Shown: positions 7,931 to 15,776, counted from the first letter of the stretch. The stretch is DNA of 55,387 nt from an uncultured Lachnospiraceae bacterium (GCA_910584945.1 CAJUDY010000025.1:1-55387); one strand, 5' to 3'. Numbers and translations: made by a program. Notes: generated from the letters alone by a model not told the origin.

Positions 7931-8860
7931 TCACCTCCTGTACTCTAACGGTTTGGTCAGACGGATGACCAGGGCCGTGGAAACAAAGATCAGGGCCGCC
8001 GTCACCGCCAGAATGATCTGCCCCACGGTTGTGAACATCAGCGTCTCATACCAGCTGCGGTTTAGAAAATACATCAGCGGAATGTTGCCGATCACCAGAA
8101 AGACCATGGTGATGAATTCTTTTCTCGGCTCCGTCACCAGAAACTCCAGCTCTGCGTTCACAATCCGCATGTCGGACATCTTGTTCACGATGGGAGTCAG
8201 GGTCGTCTTCAGACTCCGGTCCAGCTGGCAGTCGCTTAATGCATCACACCATTCCTCGAACACGTCATTCTCGATCCGGCCCCGCAGAACCTTCAGCGCC
8301 GCCTCCACATCCGGGTTTACCATCTTTACCTGGGTGACAAAATCCCGGAACACGTTCTGGACGGGCGGATTTAAATAATGCAGATTTTCCTCCACCGCCG
8401 TCAAAATGTCTTCGTTGCGCAGGTATGCCGTAGTGATGATGGAGAGGGCCGTTTCCAGTTCCGCTGATACATTCTTTTTATAGTGGTTTGCGGTCAGGCG
8501 CACATACCAGAATGGTATGAACAGAAAACCGCAGGCCATCACCGGTGCCAGAAAAAAGTTCCCGATCATGATGGCAAAGGAGCCGCCTGTGGCGAACAGG
8601 GCAAGACTCACAGCACAGACAAGAGAGAATCGATTTCCTCTCCCGGTCATCACAAGGATGTCCTGGGCTTCTGTAATCTCCTTCTTCAGGATCCCCGGCT
8701 TCTTCCTTCTGGTGGCCTCGTTGATCTCCTCCTTCAGCGTCTTTGGTTTCCGCAGAAGAAAGGAAAACAGGTCATCCGTAAATTCCACCGGCCTTAAGCG
8801 CAGCAGAAAGAAACAGCCGGCGATCATCCCGGCACAGGCCAGTAACTGGATCATGGTCAT
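7931..8860 (-). CDS. tadB: TadB-like type II secretion F-domain membrane protein
   Basis: 309 residues with an N-terminal membrane segment (IQLLACAGMIAGCFFLL), a second pair near 85-125, a T2SSF cytoplasmic domain (ELETALSIITTAYLRNEDIL) and two C-terminal membrane segments. It is the first of two adjacent platform proteins, as in Tad loci. The ATG overlaps the cpaF stop by four bases (ATGA) and has GGGGGTGTAGAACA upstream, so translation is coupled. It should dock with the CpaF ATPase at the inner membrane face. Confidence 0.82.
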   Translation of the reverse strand: MTMIQLLACAGMIAGCFFLLRLRPVEFTDDLFSFLLRKPKTLKEEINEATRRKKPGILKKEITEAQDILVMTGRGNRFSLVCAVSLALFATGGSFAIMIGNFFLAPVMACGFLFIPFWYVRLTANHYKKNVSAELETALSIITTAYLRNEDILTAVEENLHYLNPPVQNVFRDFVTQVKMVNPDVEAALKVLRGRIENDVFEEWCDALSDCQLDRSLKTTLTPIVNKMSDMRIVNAELEFLVTEPRKEFITMVFLVIGNIPLMYFLNRSWYETLMFTTVGQIILAVTAALIFVSTALVIRLTKPLEYRR

Positions 8861-10620
8861 TGTTCTACACCCCCTTTCAGGCGCTCCAGCACACTGCCGG
8901 GCATCCCGTTCTCGGTCAGCCTCCTGGCCAGTCCCTCCGAAATGGGATTGACCCTTCTGTGGCTGCCTTCAATGATAAATTTCCCCTCCTCCATCCGGTT
9001 CTCCGTGATCTCATACTGAAACAGAGGACGGTAATGGCGGCTCCCGTCCGGACGGATCTCACATTCCATGATCTCCATCAGGCGGCGCTGCCGGTTCTCC
9101 AGCTGCTTGCAGAAGGCCACGATGGGGTAGGCCTCCGTCACATAGGCCATCAGCGTCTCATCGCTCATGTCCACCGCACGCTTGCATAAGGACACCATCC
9201 TCCGGTAAGTGGCCTCACAGCTGTTGGAGTGGATGGTGGTGATCACCGCCACGCCGGTCCTTGCCGCCTCCTGGGCCGCATTGGCCTCCGGCCCGCGCAT
9301 CTCCCCCACCACGATCACATCCGGATTGAAGCGCAGGGCCATGTCTAAAAGGGCGATCTGGTCCACCCGCTGGCGGTCATTCTCACTGTCGCGGGTCAGG
9401 GTATGGATGACGGAATTGCTCACCTTCCCCTCTTTTTCCCGCACCAGGGCCAGTTCCCTGGAGCCGGATTCTATGGTGTAGATCCGCTTCTTATCCGGGA
9501 TGGTGGTCAGAAGCCAGCCCATCAGGGTGGTCTTCCCGGAACTGGTGGCCCCTGCCACACAGACCGAAATCCCATAGCGGACACATTCCGTTAAAAAGTC
9601 CAGCATCTCCCCTGTCGCCGTGCCGCCCTTTACAAAGTCAGAGGCCTGCATGAACTGGGGATTGACGATACGGATGGAAGCCGCCACCCCGATGTCCTCA
9701 TCCACCAGCGGGGTCTTCATGGCGGCGATCCGGATGTTTTTGCTTAAATGCCCCAATACTGCCGGGCTTGCGTTGTCCAGCACCATGCCGGAGGTATGCA
9801 GCATCCGGCGCACCACATTGATGGCATGCTGGGGACTTTCAAACCGCTCTTCCAGCTTCTTCGTCTCCCCGCCCGCGTACTGGACCTCGATGTCCTTCCA
9901 GCTGTTGATGTCGATCTCCTCGATGCCGGCCCCGAACACATATCTGGTCAGGAAGGAGAACTCCGCCATCTCCGTATAGATGGTATCCACCAGTTCCTGG
10001 CCGCTCATGCCCTTGACGGCAATCCGGTAGTCCTGCACATATTTGGTGATATAACGCTTGATCTGGGCCTTGGTATCCTCCCCGCCCTCATCCATGATCA
10101 GCGTGGAATATTTACTGGAGATGTACTCCTGTACTTCCTGCAGGACAGAGGAGAAGTCCCTGGCGTTGTCCTGCGGAGAGAAGAACAGGTCATGGGTCCT
10201 AAGTGCCGTCCCGCCCTTCTGGAACTGCACCGCCTCGTCTTCCTCCTCCACATCCAGGACAGCCGGAGGCCCTATGGGCGCTGCGTGTACCTGGGCATTG
10301 GTCACGCCCACCGTTGCAGTCGGGATCCGGGAGCGGGAAGGAAATGCCGGAGCAGCAAAGTTTTCCTTTTCTGCCGGTTTTCCAGGCTCTTTTATCACAG
10401 ATAGATCCGAATCCTTCTCCCTGCTTTTTCCGGATCCCCCATTTGCCTCCAACATTCTTTCGGACTCTCCCCTCCCGTTTTTGTTTCCGATATGTCCCTC
10501 TACCGTCCTGATATCCTGGCTGTCCCTTCCATCCGCCGTGCCTGCCCTCTGCCCATTCCCGGAAGCCGCCTGCCCCATTGCCGGGCCAAACAGTTCCTGC
10601 GATCTTTTTTCCCCTAACAT
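8857..10620 (-). CDS. cpaF: CpaF/TadA-type secretion ATPase
   Basis: 587 residues. A long, low-complexity, probably disordered N-terminus (about 1-130) precedes a standard CpaF core. Walker A is GATSSGKT (357-364), the Asp-box region is YTIESGSREL, Walker B is DVIVVGEMRGPEA (434-446), and the His box is TTIHSNSCEA (461-470). This hexameric ATPase powers Tad pilus assembly or secretion from the cytoplasmic face. The start at 10620 has GGAGGTGTTCGG before ATG and overlaps the upstream cpaE-like stop by seven bases. The disordered extension is longer than usual and may recruit partners. Confidence 0.9.
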   Translation of the reverse strand: MLGEKRSQELFGPAMGQAASGNGQRAGTADGRDSQDIRTVEGHIGNKNGRGESERMLEANGGSGKSREKDSDLSVIKEPGKPAEKENFAAPAFPSRSRIPTATVGVTNAQVHAAPIGPPAVLDVEEEDEAVQFQKGGTALRTHDLFFSPQDNARDFSSVLQEVQEYISSKYSTLIMDEGGEDTKAQIKRYITKYVQDYRIAVKGMSGQELVDTIYTEMAEFSFLTRYVFGAGIEEIDINSWKDIEVQYAGGETKKLEERFESPQHAINVVRRMLHTSGMVLDNASPAVLGHLSKNIRIAAMKTPLVDEDIGVAASIRIVNPQFMQASDFVKGGTATGEMLDFLTECVRYGISVCVAGATSSGKTTLMGWLLTTIPDKKRIYTIESGSRELALVREKEGKVSNSVIHTLTRDSENDRQRVDQIALLDMALRFNPDVIVVGEMRGPEANAAQEAARTGVAVITTIHSNSCEATYRRMVSLCKRAVDMSDETLMAYVTEAYPIVAFCKQLENRQRRLMEIMECEIRPDGSRHYRPLFQYEITENRMEEGKFIIEGSHRRVNPISEGLARRLTENGMPGSVLERLKGGVEQ

Positions 10621-11435
10621 CCGAACACCTCCCTGCTGACTGCTTCCAGTTCCTTCCGGAAGCCCCGGCTGTCCCGAAGAGACAAGTCTGCCAGAAGGTT
10701 CCCGGCCAGAGTCTGTCTGGCAAGTTCCGGGGAATGGGGCAGACGGAAGGTCACGTTTCCAAGCACCTGTTCCGCATGATCGCTGGCTTCATCCGTCCTT
10801 ACGTTGCTGGCCACCTTATACTGCTTGTCCGCATCCCATTTGTTGTCCCGCAGGAGAGGAAGCTGGCTGGACAGGTAGCTGATGCTCTTCAGATCGCAGT
10901 TCACCAGCCGCAGCACCGCATCCGATTCCATCAGGGCCACCGCCGAGAGGATGTCGTTGGCGATATAGCTGCCGCAGTCGATGATGATATAAGGGGCGAT
11001 CCCTTTCAGGCACTGGATCAGCTCCGATGCCTGGCTGGCCGTAAAGGGCGGATAAGTGTACTCGTTCTCTCCCTTTAACATCCCAAGGAAGGTGAGACAG
11101 CCGTACTTCTTATGAGTGACCAGGTTGTGCTTCACCAGGGATTCCGACACCCGCACCGCCGCCAGAACGCTGCCCAGGGAATGCTCGCATTCCAGTTCTC
11201 CGGGCGGGCAGATGCAGGGCAGCATGGGGGCGGTCATATCGCACAGCAGGAGGATGACGTTTTTCTTCTTCCCTGCCAGATATTTGGCCAGCTTCACCGC
11301 CACGGTGGTCTTGCCGCTGCCAGGGCTTCCCCAGACTGCCAGCACCTGGTTCGGGGAGCCGTACCCGTCATACTCCGCTTCCCTCTGGCCGCCATCCTCC
11401 CTGCGGCCAAAGATTCCATTCTTTTTAAAGTTCAT
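10614..11435 (-). CDS. CpaE-like ParA/MinD-family ATPase
   Basis: 273 residues. The P-loop is GSPGSGKTT (36-44), followed by VAVKLAKYLAGKKKNVILLLCD; the second nucleotide motif region includes PYIIIDCGSYIANDIL. In Tad loci CpaE/TadZ positions the machine at the membrane. Here the deviant Walker lysine of true MinD proteins (KGGxGKT) is absent, so its switching may differ. No N-terminal receiver-like domain is present, making it shorter than classical CpaE. The gene touches the cpaB stop (TAG followed by ATG) and overlaps cpaF, which supports one operon cpaB-cpaE-cpaF-tadB-tadC. Confidence 0.78.
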   Translation of the reverse strand: MNFKKNGIFGRREDGGQREAEYDGYGSPNQVLAVWGSPGSGKTTVAVKLAKYLAGKKKNVILLLCDMTAPMLPCICPPGELECEHSLGSVLAAVRVSESLVKHNLVTHKKYGCLTFLGMLKGENEYTYPPFTASQASELIQCLKGIAPYIIIDCGSYIANDILSAVALMESDAVLRLVNCDLKSISYLSSQLPLLRDNKWDADKQYKVASNVRTDEASDHAEQVLGNVTFRLPHSPELARQTLAGNLLADLSLRDSRGFRKELEAVSREVFGC

Positions 11436-12368
11436 CTACTGCTCCTCCCCGTCCCCGCTGGCAGGAGCCTCCCTATCTCCCTCCGTGTTCGCTGTGTCCT
11501 CTGTTTTTTCGCTGCTTCCTTCTTTCTGCTCTGAAGATTCCTGTGTCTCCTGGGAATCCGCCTCATCTCCTGTGCCTTCCGCTTCCCCTTCTTCCGTTTT
11601 CTCTCCTTCTGTTTCCTCCCCTTCGCTGTCCTCTTCCTCCGGGGCATACAGCGCTTCCAGCAGTTCGTCCTGGGCTTCTATGAATTTCCCCGCATTCTCC
11701 TTCGTTCCCCGGTACACCAGGGAAAGGTGCAGCTTTCCGTCCGCCTCCAGATCCGCCAGCACTTTGCTCTGTTCCGGGGACACCAGGAGAGTGACCGTTC
11801 CCGGAAGCTCCCGGTCCTCATCCTCCGCCTGTTCTCCGGTATTGGCATCGTAGCCGCTGTTGGCCGTGACGGCGATGACCTCCACATACTGCAGTTCTGC
11901 CGGGATAACCGTGACTCCCTGCTTCTTATAGTCCGGGGCAATGACCGAGACGATGTCACCGCTCATCAGTTTGCCGGACAGGCCGTTGGCAAAGGCCTTG
12001 ACCGTGACCGAGATGGCCTGCTTCTCCCCGTTCAGGCTGTAGAGATAGGCATTCTCCGCCGCAGGGGCATCTGCGATCTTGGAGCTGATGATGTAATCGC
12101 CGGGAACCATGTCCGCAGAGGCGAACCTGCCAATCACCATGGCCGTATCCTTCACCACACCTTCCGGAAGGTTGTAGCCGCCCACCTCCACCATCCGTAC
12201 CATATCCTTTGTGATCTCATCCCCCAAATGGATCTCCTTCACCACCCGGACGATCTCCGTCTTCTGGCTCATGGATTTGTTAAACAGCGGGGTTACCGCA
12301 AAACAGATAACCAGGGACAGGATGATGCAGATCACCCCGATCACGGTCCGATTCTTAAAAAAGCTCAT
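11436..12368 (-). CDS. cpaB: CpaB/RcpC-like Flp pilus assembly protein (SAF domain)
   Basis: 310 residues from the ATG at 12368, chosen because GGAGGAAACT lies directly before it; an upstream in-frame ATG overlaps that site. One membrane segment (VIGVICIILSLVICFAVTP) is followed by an SAF-type domain (VVKEIHLGDEITKDMV, then GRFASADMVPGDYI) and the RcpC region (LSGKLMSGDIVSVIAPD). The last 80 residues are a Glu/Ser/Gly-rich tail. In Gram-negative bacteria CpaB sits at the outer-membrane secretin; in Gram-positive Tad loci it is presumed to span or touch the wall. It heads the motor gene block after a 143-base gap with a hairpin. Confidence 0.85.
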   Translation of the reverse strand: MSFFKNRTVIGVICIILSLVICFAVTPLFNKSMSQKTEIVRVVKEIHLGDEITKDMVRMVEVGGYNLPEGVVKDTAMVIGRFASADMVPGDYIISSKIADAPAAENAYLYSLNGEKQAISVTVKAFANGLSGKLMSGDIVSVIAPDYKKQGVTVIPAELQYVEVIAVTANSGYDANTGEQAEDEDRELPGTVTLLVSPEQSKVLADLEADGKLHLSLVYRGTKENAGKFIEAQDELLEALYAPEEEDSEGEETEGEKTEEGEAEGTGDEADSQETQESSEQKEGSSEKTEDTANTEGDREAPASGDGEEQ

Positions 12369-12452
12369 AGTTTCCTCCATTCTGTGCGCGTTTCAAAGCA
12401 CAAACAGGTATGGGTAAAATATTTTTCTTTCACCCTTTTCCTCCGATAGAAC

Positions 12453-12487
12453 ATGCGGCAGACCGTATCTCTTCCGGCCTGCCGCAT
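12453..12487. repeat. Inverted repeat upstream of cpaB
   Basis: ATGCGGCAG (12453-12461) pairs with CTGCCGCAT (12479-12487), with a possible inner CCG/CGG extension. It lies between the 33-residue membrane protein gene and cpaB. No T run follows on the minus strand, so it is not a convincing terminator there. It may be an operator, an mRNA processing hairpin, or a weak terminator for the plus strand (CCATTTTT follows). Confidence 0.45.
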
Positions 12488-12511
12488 CCTCTCCATTTTT
12501 ACAGTTTCATT

Positions 12512-12613
12512 TTAGCAGGGCGATCCATAATGCTTCTTACGGCGACGCAGCACACAGAAAACTGCGGCACAAACCGAAGCAAGAGCGCCTGCAACAAGCA
12601 GCATCTTCTTCAT
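12512..12613 (-). CDS. 33-residue membrane miniprotein
   Basis: MKKMLLVAGALASVCAAVF begins this ORF, which consists of one membrane helix followed by a basic, Cys-ending tail (RRRKKHYGSPC). GGAAGGAGGAGTCTGGT before the ATG is a good ribosome site. It lies between the prepilin peptidase terminator and cpaB. Function is unknown; its place in the tad locus suggests a small assembly or accessory factor. A similar-sized membrane miniprotein is found at 27066-27173. Confidence 0.55.
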   Translation of the reverse strand: MKKMLLVAGALASVCAAVFCVLRRRKKHYGSPC

Positions 12614-12632
12614 ACCAGACTCCTCCTTCCCG

Positions 12633-12660
12633 AAAAAACAGGCTGTCGCTATAGACAGCC
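12633..12660 (-). terminator. Intrinsic terminator after the prepilin peptidase gene
   Basis: On the minus strand GGCTGTC and GACAGCC form a 7-bp stem around TATAGC, followed by TG and six T residues. It lies about 75 bases past the peptidase stop codon. It would separate the pilin-peptidase transcript from the cpaB motor operon, or give partial read-through and so different pilin and motor levels. Confidence 0.75.
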
Positions 12661-12735
12661 AGAAACAGTATCCAAAATACTCCCTCCCTTTGCCACAGAT
12701 CGTTGACATTTTCCCGGAAGAAACACACTCCTTCC

Positions 12736-13218
12736 TTATGGGAGAACGTAAGCTGCCAGAAAACCGGCAGACAGAAATGGAGCCATTGGCCGGGCTTCCT
12801 TCCCCCGCAGCCCTCCTGAAATGACCAAACAGGAACACAGCATCAAAAGCAGCCCGATGATGCATCCGAATATGGTATCCCCAAGCCCCAGGACCAGGCC
12901 GCAGGCTGCCACCATCTTTACATCCCCGCCGCCCATCCTTCCGCCCATGGCTGCAGCCAGAAATGGGATCACAGCCAGAAGTCCCCAGAGATTCGCTGGC
13001 CGGAAACACAGAAACGCCGACAATGCGATCCCCAGGTTCAGGATATCCGGGATGATATGCTCCTGGTAGTCGATCCAGGCCGCTGCCAGTAACAGCGCCG
13101 CAAACAAAATTATCTGCATCAGGGCCAGAATCTGCCCCGGCTGGATGGCCACCCCCTGTATCCCGGACACAAGCCAGGTAACCGGCAGGATCAGGGCTAT
13201 TCCAGCCCTAGCCGGCAT
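12736..13218 (-). CDS. Prepilin peptidase, A24 family (CpaA/TadV-like)
   Basis: 160 residues from the ATG at 13218 (a GTG at 13239 is possible). This short membrane aspartyl protease has several hydrophobic segments and the two expected acidic motifs: D50 in AAWIDYQEHIIPD and D99 in GGRMGGGDVKM, the GxGD-type signature. It lacks the N-methylation domain of PilD, as is normal for Tad peptidases. It should cleave the leader of the small pilins and TadE-like proteins. Its start overlaps the end of the adjacent pilin gene, coupling enzyme and substrate. Confidence 0.85.
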   Translation of the reverse strand: MPARAGIALILPVTWLVSGIQGVAIQPGQILALMQIILFAALLLAAAWIDYQEHIIPDILNLGIALSAFLCFRPANLWGLLAVIPFLAAAMGGRMGGGDVKMVAACGLVLGLGDTIFGCIIGLLLMLCSCLVISGGLRGKEARPMAPFLSAGFLAAYVLP

Positions 13219-13438
13219 AGTTGAACATTTCCTGCACACGGCGGGTCAGCGTGGGCAGGACCGTCTCATCGAACAGCGCGTACAGGCCTGCCAGCACCAG
13301 CGCTCCGATCACCACTGCCATCAGGATCTTGATGGCAGTATCCACGAACCCTTCCCCGGACCGGTCTGTCAGTGCCTGACGGATCTGGAATGCCCTGCGG
13401 GACACACGGTTTCCTAACTGGATCATTACTTTTCTCAA
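13208..13438 (-). CDS. Small Flp-type pilin, copy 1 (TTG start)
   Basis: 76 residues from a TTG at 13438 that has AGGAGG eight bases upstream. The first ATG (13426) is 20 bases from that site. This start gives exactly the length of its paralogue at 15546. A basic leader ends in SG, followed by EGFVDTAIKILMAVVIGALV and the segment LTRRVQEMF near the C-terminus. Cleavage after the Gly would put Asp at +5, where Flp pilins carry Glu. The hydrophobic helix follows directly. It is predicted to be a major pilin of the Tad structure. Confidence 0.75.
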   Translation of the reverse strand: MRKVMIQLGNRVSRRAFQIRQALTDRSGEGFVDTAIKILMAVVIGALVLAGLYALFDETVLPTLTRRVQEMFNYAG

Positions 13439-13600
13439 AATCGTCTCCTCCTTTTTCTGCTGATAAAACAGACGGAGGCAGGCGTACAGATGCGCCTGCC
13501 TCATCCGGCACCTCCCGTTCCATCGGGAGATTGCCGCATTTCATTGGTCTCTTTGGTTTCTGATTCTCTCCGTTTTCTGTCGATCTCCTGCCTGCCGCTG

Positions 13601-14095
13601 CTACATGGACATCCCGCCCATGCCCTCCTCCTGCTCCGGATCCTCCTCTTCCTGGAAGTTGGCATCGTCCAGGTCCGGTTCCTCCCCGGAAACCTGCCCT
13701 TCTCCCGCAGTCTGCGCTTCCCCGGAAGTCTGTTCCTCTCCCGAAGCCTGCTCCTCCTGCATGGCCAGGGTCTGGGTATACGCCTCCCGCACCGCCTGGT
13801 CGAACTGTTCCCGCAGGCCACGGCTCTCAAAGAAGCAGGCATCCTTGTATTCCCTGGTGTCCGCCATTTTCGTCCTGGGCATCACCACCGTCAGGTCATA
13901 GTCATCCTCCTTGATCTTGACGTTGCGGATGGTGCAGATGCCCGCCAGTTCCACATCTGCAGTGGCCAGGAATTCTCCCCTCCGGCTGTCCGTGTGGATC
14001 GCCACCCCGGTTACCGGCAGGACCTCCGGCTGTGCTGCTTCCTGCTGGGAAGCCTGTATGGCTGTCCTCTGTGTCTGGTCTTCTCTTCTCGGCAT
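13601..14095 (-). CDS. SpoVG-domain protein with acidic Met-tail (copy 1)
   Basis: 164 residues. Residues about 25-115 follow the SpoVG pattern: a beta hairpin (VTGVAIHTDSRRGEFLATAD), a segment like SpoVG's conserved centre (ELAGICTIRNVKIKEDDYDL), VVMPRTKM, then EYKDACFF and a C-terminal helix. SpoVG is a small dimeric RNA/DNA-binding regulator of Firmicutes. The tail is long and Glu/Gln-rich and ends GMGGMSM, the clearest case of the tail shared by many proteins here. The ATG follows GGAGGAAAAAGA. It is probably an element-encoded regulator working beside the tad genes. Confidence 0.72.
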   Translation of the reverse strand: MPRREDQTQRTAIQASQQEAAQPEVLPVTGVAIHTDSRRGEFLATADVELAGICTIRNVKIKEDDYDLTVVMPRTKMADTREYKDACFFESRGLREQFDQAVREAYTQTLAMQEEQASGEEQTSGEAQTAGEGQVSGEEPDLDDANFQEEEDPEQEEGMGGMSM

Positions 14096-14160
14096 TCTTT
14101 TTCCTCCATCTTCTTTTTTATCTAAATCCCCGTTGGGGCTTCAGAGCTTCTTTCCTGCAG

Positions 14161-14184
14161 AAAGCCGCCACAAAAAGCGGCGGC
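14161..14184 (-). terminator. Hairpin terminator after the tandem RHH gene
   Basis: GCCGCC (14164-14169) pairs with GGCGGC (14179-14184) around an A/T-rich loop; on the minus strand TTTCTG follows. It sits 13 bases past the stop of the 14197-14592 gene. The short T run makes it a moderate terminator. Confidence 0.6.
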
Positions 14185-14196
14185 CTTCCCTCTCCT

Positions 14197-14592
14197 CTAT
14201 GATGCTTCTGTATCTGCTTCCTGCTCTTCCCTGGCTTCTCCCGCCTCAGCGGTATTCCTTTCGGCTCCTTCGGCCTCCGTCCTATTTTCTCCAGCCGCTT
14301 CGGCCTCGTACCGTTCCAGTTCCTTTGTGATCAGCCCGATCACGAATTCCCTCTGGCTCAGTCCCGGATGCTTCGCCAGGTATTCCTTTACCCGTCCGAA
14401 CAGCTCCTCCGATACCTGGAATGCCAGTGTCCTTGTCCCGTTTCCCATCTCTTTCCCGCCTTTCTTAAAATGCTCCTCCAGTACCATCTCCACATACTGC
14501 GCCAGGTTCAACGCAAGCGCCTCCTGCTCCTGCTTCACTCTCCCGTGCAGTTCCTCCGGGATCATGGCACATAAGTTTTTCCGTTTTTCCAT
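14197..14592 (-). CDS. Tandem ribbon-helix-helix DNA-binding protein
   Basis: 131 residues with two similar halves. The first (KNLCAMIPEELHGRVKQEQ, then YVEMVLEEHF) and the second (TRTLAFQVSEELFGRVKEYL, then FVIGLITKELERY) each show a short strand followed by two helices, the ribbon-helix-helix plan of Arc/MetJ/ParG proteins. Two RHH units in one chain would form a one-chain dimer. A Glu/Ala-rich tail of about 30 residues follows. The ATG has AAGGAGAGACGGCT upstream. It is likely a repressor of the element's operons; the operator was not identified. Confidence 0.65.
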   Translation of the reverse strand: MEKRKNLCAMIPEELHGRVKQEQEALALNLAQYVEMVLEEHFKKGGKEMGNGTRTLAFQVSEELFGRVKEYLAKHPGLSQREFVIGLITKELERYEAEAAGENRTEAEGAERNTAEAGEAREEQEADTEAS

Positions 14593-14690
14593 AGCCGTCT
14601 CTCCTTCCTGTAAGCCAAGTATATGGAAAACCGGGCGGAATAGCTATGACCAATACCAACAAGGATTTCCCATAAAACGAAGCATATCCA

Positions 14691-15119
14691 CTACAATGTC
14701 ATGCTGTCCATGCCCTGGGTCAGATCCTCCCCCTGGAACATGGATGTATAGCTGCCCACCGCATCCGCAAGGGTCTTATAGTCCGCCGCCGTGGGCTGGT
14801 AGACATACCAGGCAAAGTCATTTCCATTCTTCCAGATATGGGGGGATATCCCTTCCCGGAAGTTGGGATTTGTGGTCTGCTTTCTGCCCAGCACCTCCGA
14901 AAACCGCAGGAGCAGGCTGTCGATCGGTCCCTCCTTCCGGTTCAGCATGGTCATCTTCAAAGCGGAATAATGGTCTGCCACCCCTTCGGTGGCAAACTCC
15001 ATCCGTACCCGGATATCTTCATCCAATTTCCCGTAGCAGACACGGCCTGCAAATGTTGTTTCTGAAAAAGTCAGTCCCTGCTGAAACAGCTTCCTCATTT
15101 CTTTTTCAAAAAATGTCAT
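14691..15119 (-). CDS. Conserved-looking hypothetical protein with Met tail
   Basis: 142 residues from the ATG at 15119 (GGGGAAGACTGTG upstream; a GTG one codon earlier is possible). It is soluble, with no signal peptide. The beta-rich middle (FAGRVCYGKLDEDIRVRMEF) leads to a helical segment and a W/Y-rich part (HIWKNGNDFAWYVYQPTAAD). The family is not recognised. It ends in QGMDSMTL, part of the shared tail pattern. It lies 16 bases after the second SpoVG gene in a block of regulators. Confidence 0.6.
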   Translation of the reverse strand: MTFFEKEMRKLFQQGLTFSETTFAGRVCYGKLDEDIRVRMEFATEGVADHYSALKMTMLNRKEGPIDSLLLRFSEVLGRKQTTNPNFREGISPHIWKNGNDFAWYVYQPTAADYKTLADAVGSYTSMFQGEDLTQGMDSMTL

Positions 15120-15138
15120 CACAGTCTTCCCCTTTCTC

Positions 15139-15525
15139 TCACATGCTCATCTGAGGTGCTGCCTGGTCATGTTCTGCCGCTGCCTGCCCCTGGCTCTGGT
15201 TCTGGGCCAGGGACTGCTGATAAGCATTTAAAACTGCCTCGTTCAGCTGGCTTCTCGCCTCTTTGGTGCAGGGGAAACAGATATCCTTATACTCTCCGTT
15301 CCCGGTCCGGTAGCTGGGCATGGAGACGAACAGGCCGTTTGTCCCTTCCATGACCTTCAGTCCCCGGATGGCGAAGCTCCCGTTTAAGTTCACCGAGGCC
15401 GAAGCCCGGCAACTCCCCTCCGGATAGAGGGAATGGATTTTTACGTCATACTGGAGAGGAACATATCCTCTTTCCTGCACGGCTGCCGCTGGCTGCGCTG
15501 TTGCTGTTTTCTGTGTTTTTGCCAT
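15139..15525 (-). CDS. SpoVG-domain protein with Met-tail (copy 2)
   Basis: 128 residues from the ATG at 15525, which has AAAGGAG just upstream; another ATG two codons earlier overlaps that site. Residues about 22-100 match SpoVG well: YDVKIHSLYPEGSCRASASV, GSFAIRGLKVMEGTNGLFVS, MPSYRTGNGEYKDICFP, then a helix. This copy is closer to cellular SpoVG than the 13601 copy. A Gln-rich tail ends APQMSM. It lies 20 bases downstream of the second pilin gene. A nucleic-acid-binding regulatory role is expected from the family. Confidence 0.75.
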   Translation of the reverse strand: MAKTQKTATAQPAAAVQERGYVPLQYDVKIHSLYPEGSCRASASVNLNGSFAIRGLKVMEGTNGLFVSMPSYRTGNGEYKDICFPCTKEARSQLNEAVLNAYQQSLAQNQSQGQAAAEHDQAAPQMSM

Positions 15526-15545
15526 TTCCATCTCCTTTCCGGCTG

Positions 15546-15776
15546 TCAGCCTGAGTAGCTGAACATCTCCTGCACACGGCGGGTCAGGGTCGGCAGCACG
15601 GTCTCATCAAACAGAGCGTACAGCCCTGCCAGCACCAGCGCACCGATGACCACCGCCATCAGGATCTTGATGGCGGTATCCACGAATCCTTCTCCCTTCT
15701 GCTCTTTCAGTGCCATATATCCCGCAAGGATCCTGCCGGATGCTCTTTCCTTTAAGTTCCTGATCCTGTTTTTCAT
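15546..15776 (-). CDS. Small Flp-type pilin, copy 2
   Basis: 76 residues starting MKNRIRN at an ATG with AGGAGGAACCATACC upstream. After the leader (ending QKG) the sequence EGFVDTAIKILMAVVIGALV onward is identical to copy 1 except for two of the last four residues. The DNA of this part is also nearly identical (13208-13375 against 15546-15714), while the leaders differ. The prepilin site is G before EGFVD. This suggests recent duplication or gene conversion of the mature part. It is probably a structural pilin with differently regulated expression. Confidence 0.75.
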   Translation of the reverse strand: MKNRIRNLKERASGRILAGYMALKEQKGEGFVDTAIKILMAVVIGALVLAGLYALFDETVLPTLTRRVQEMFSYSG

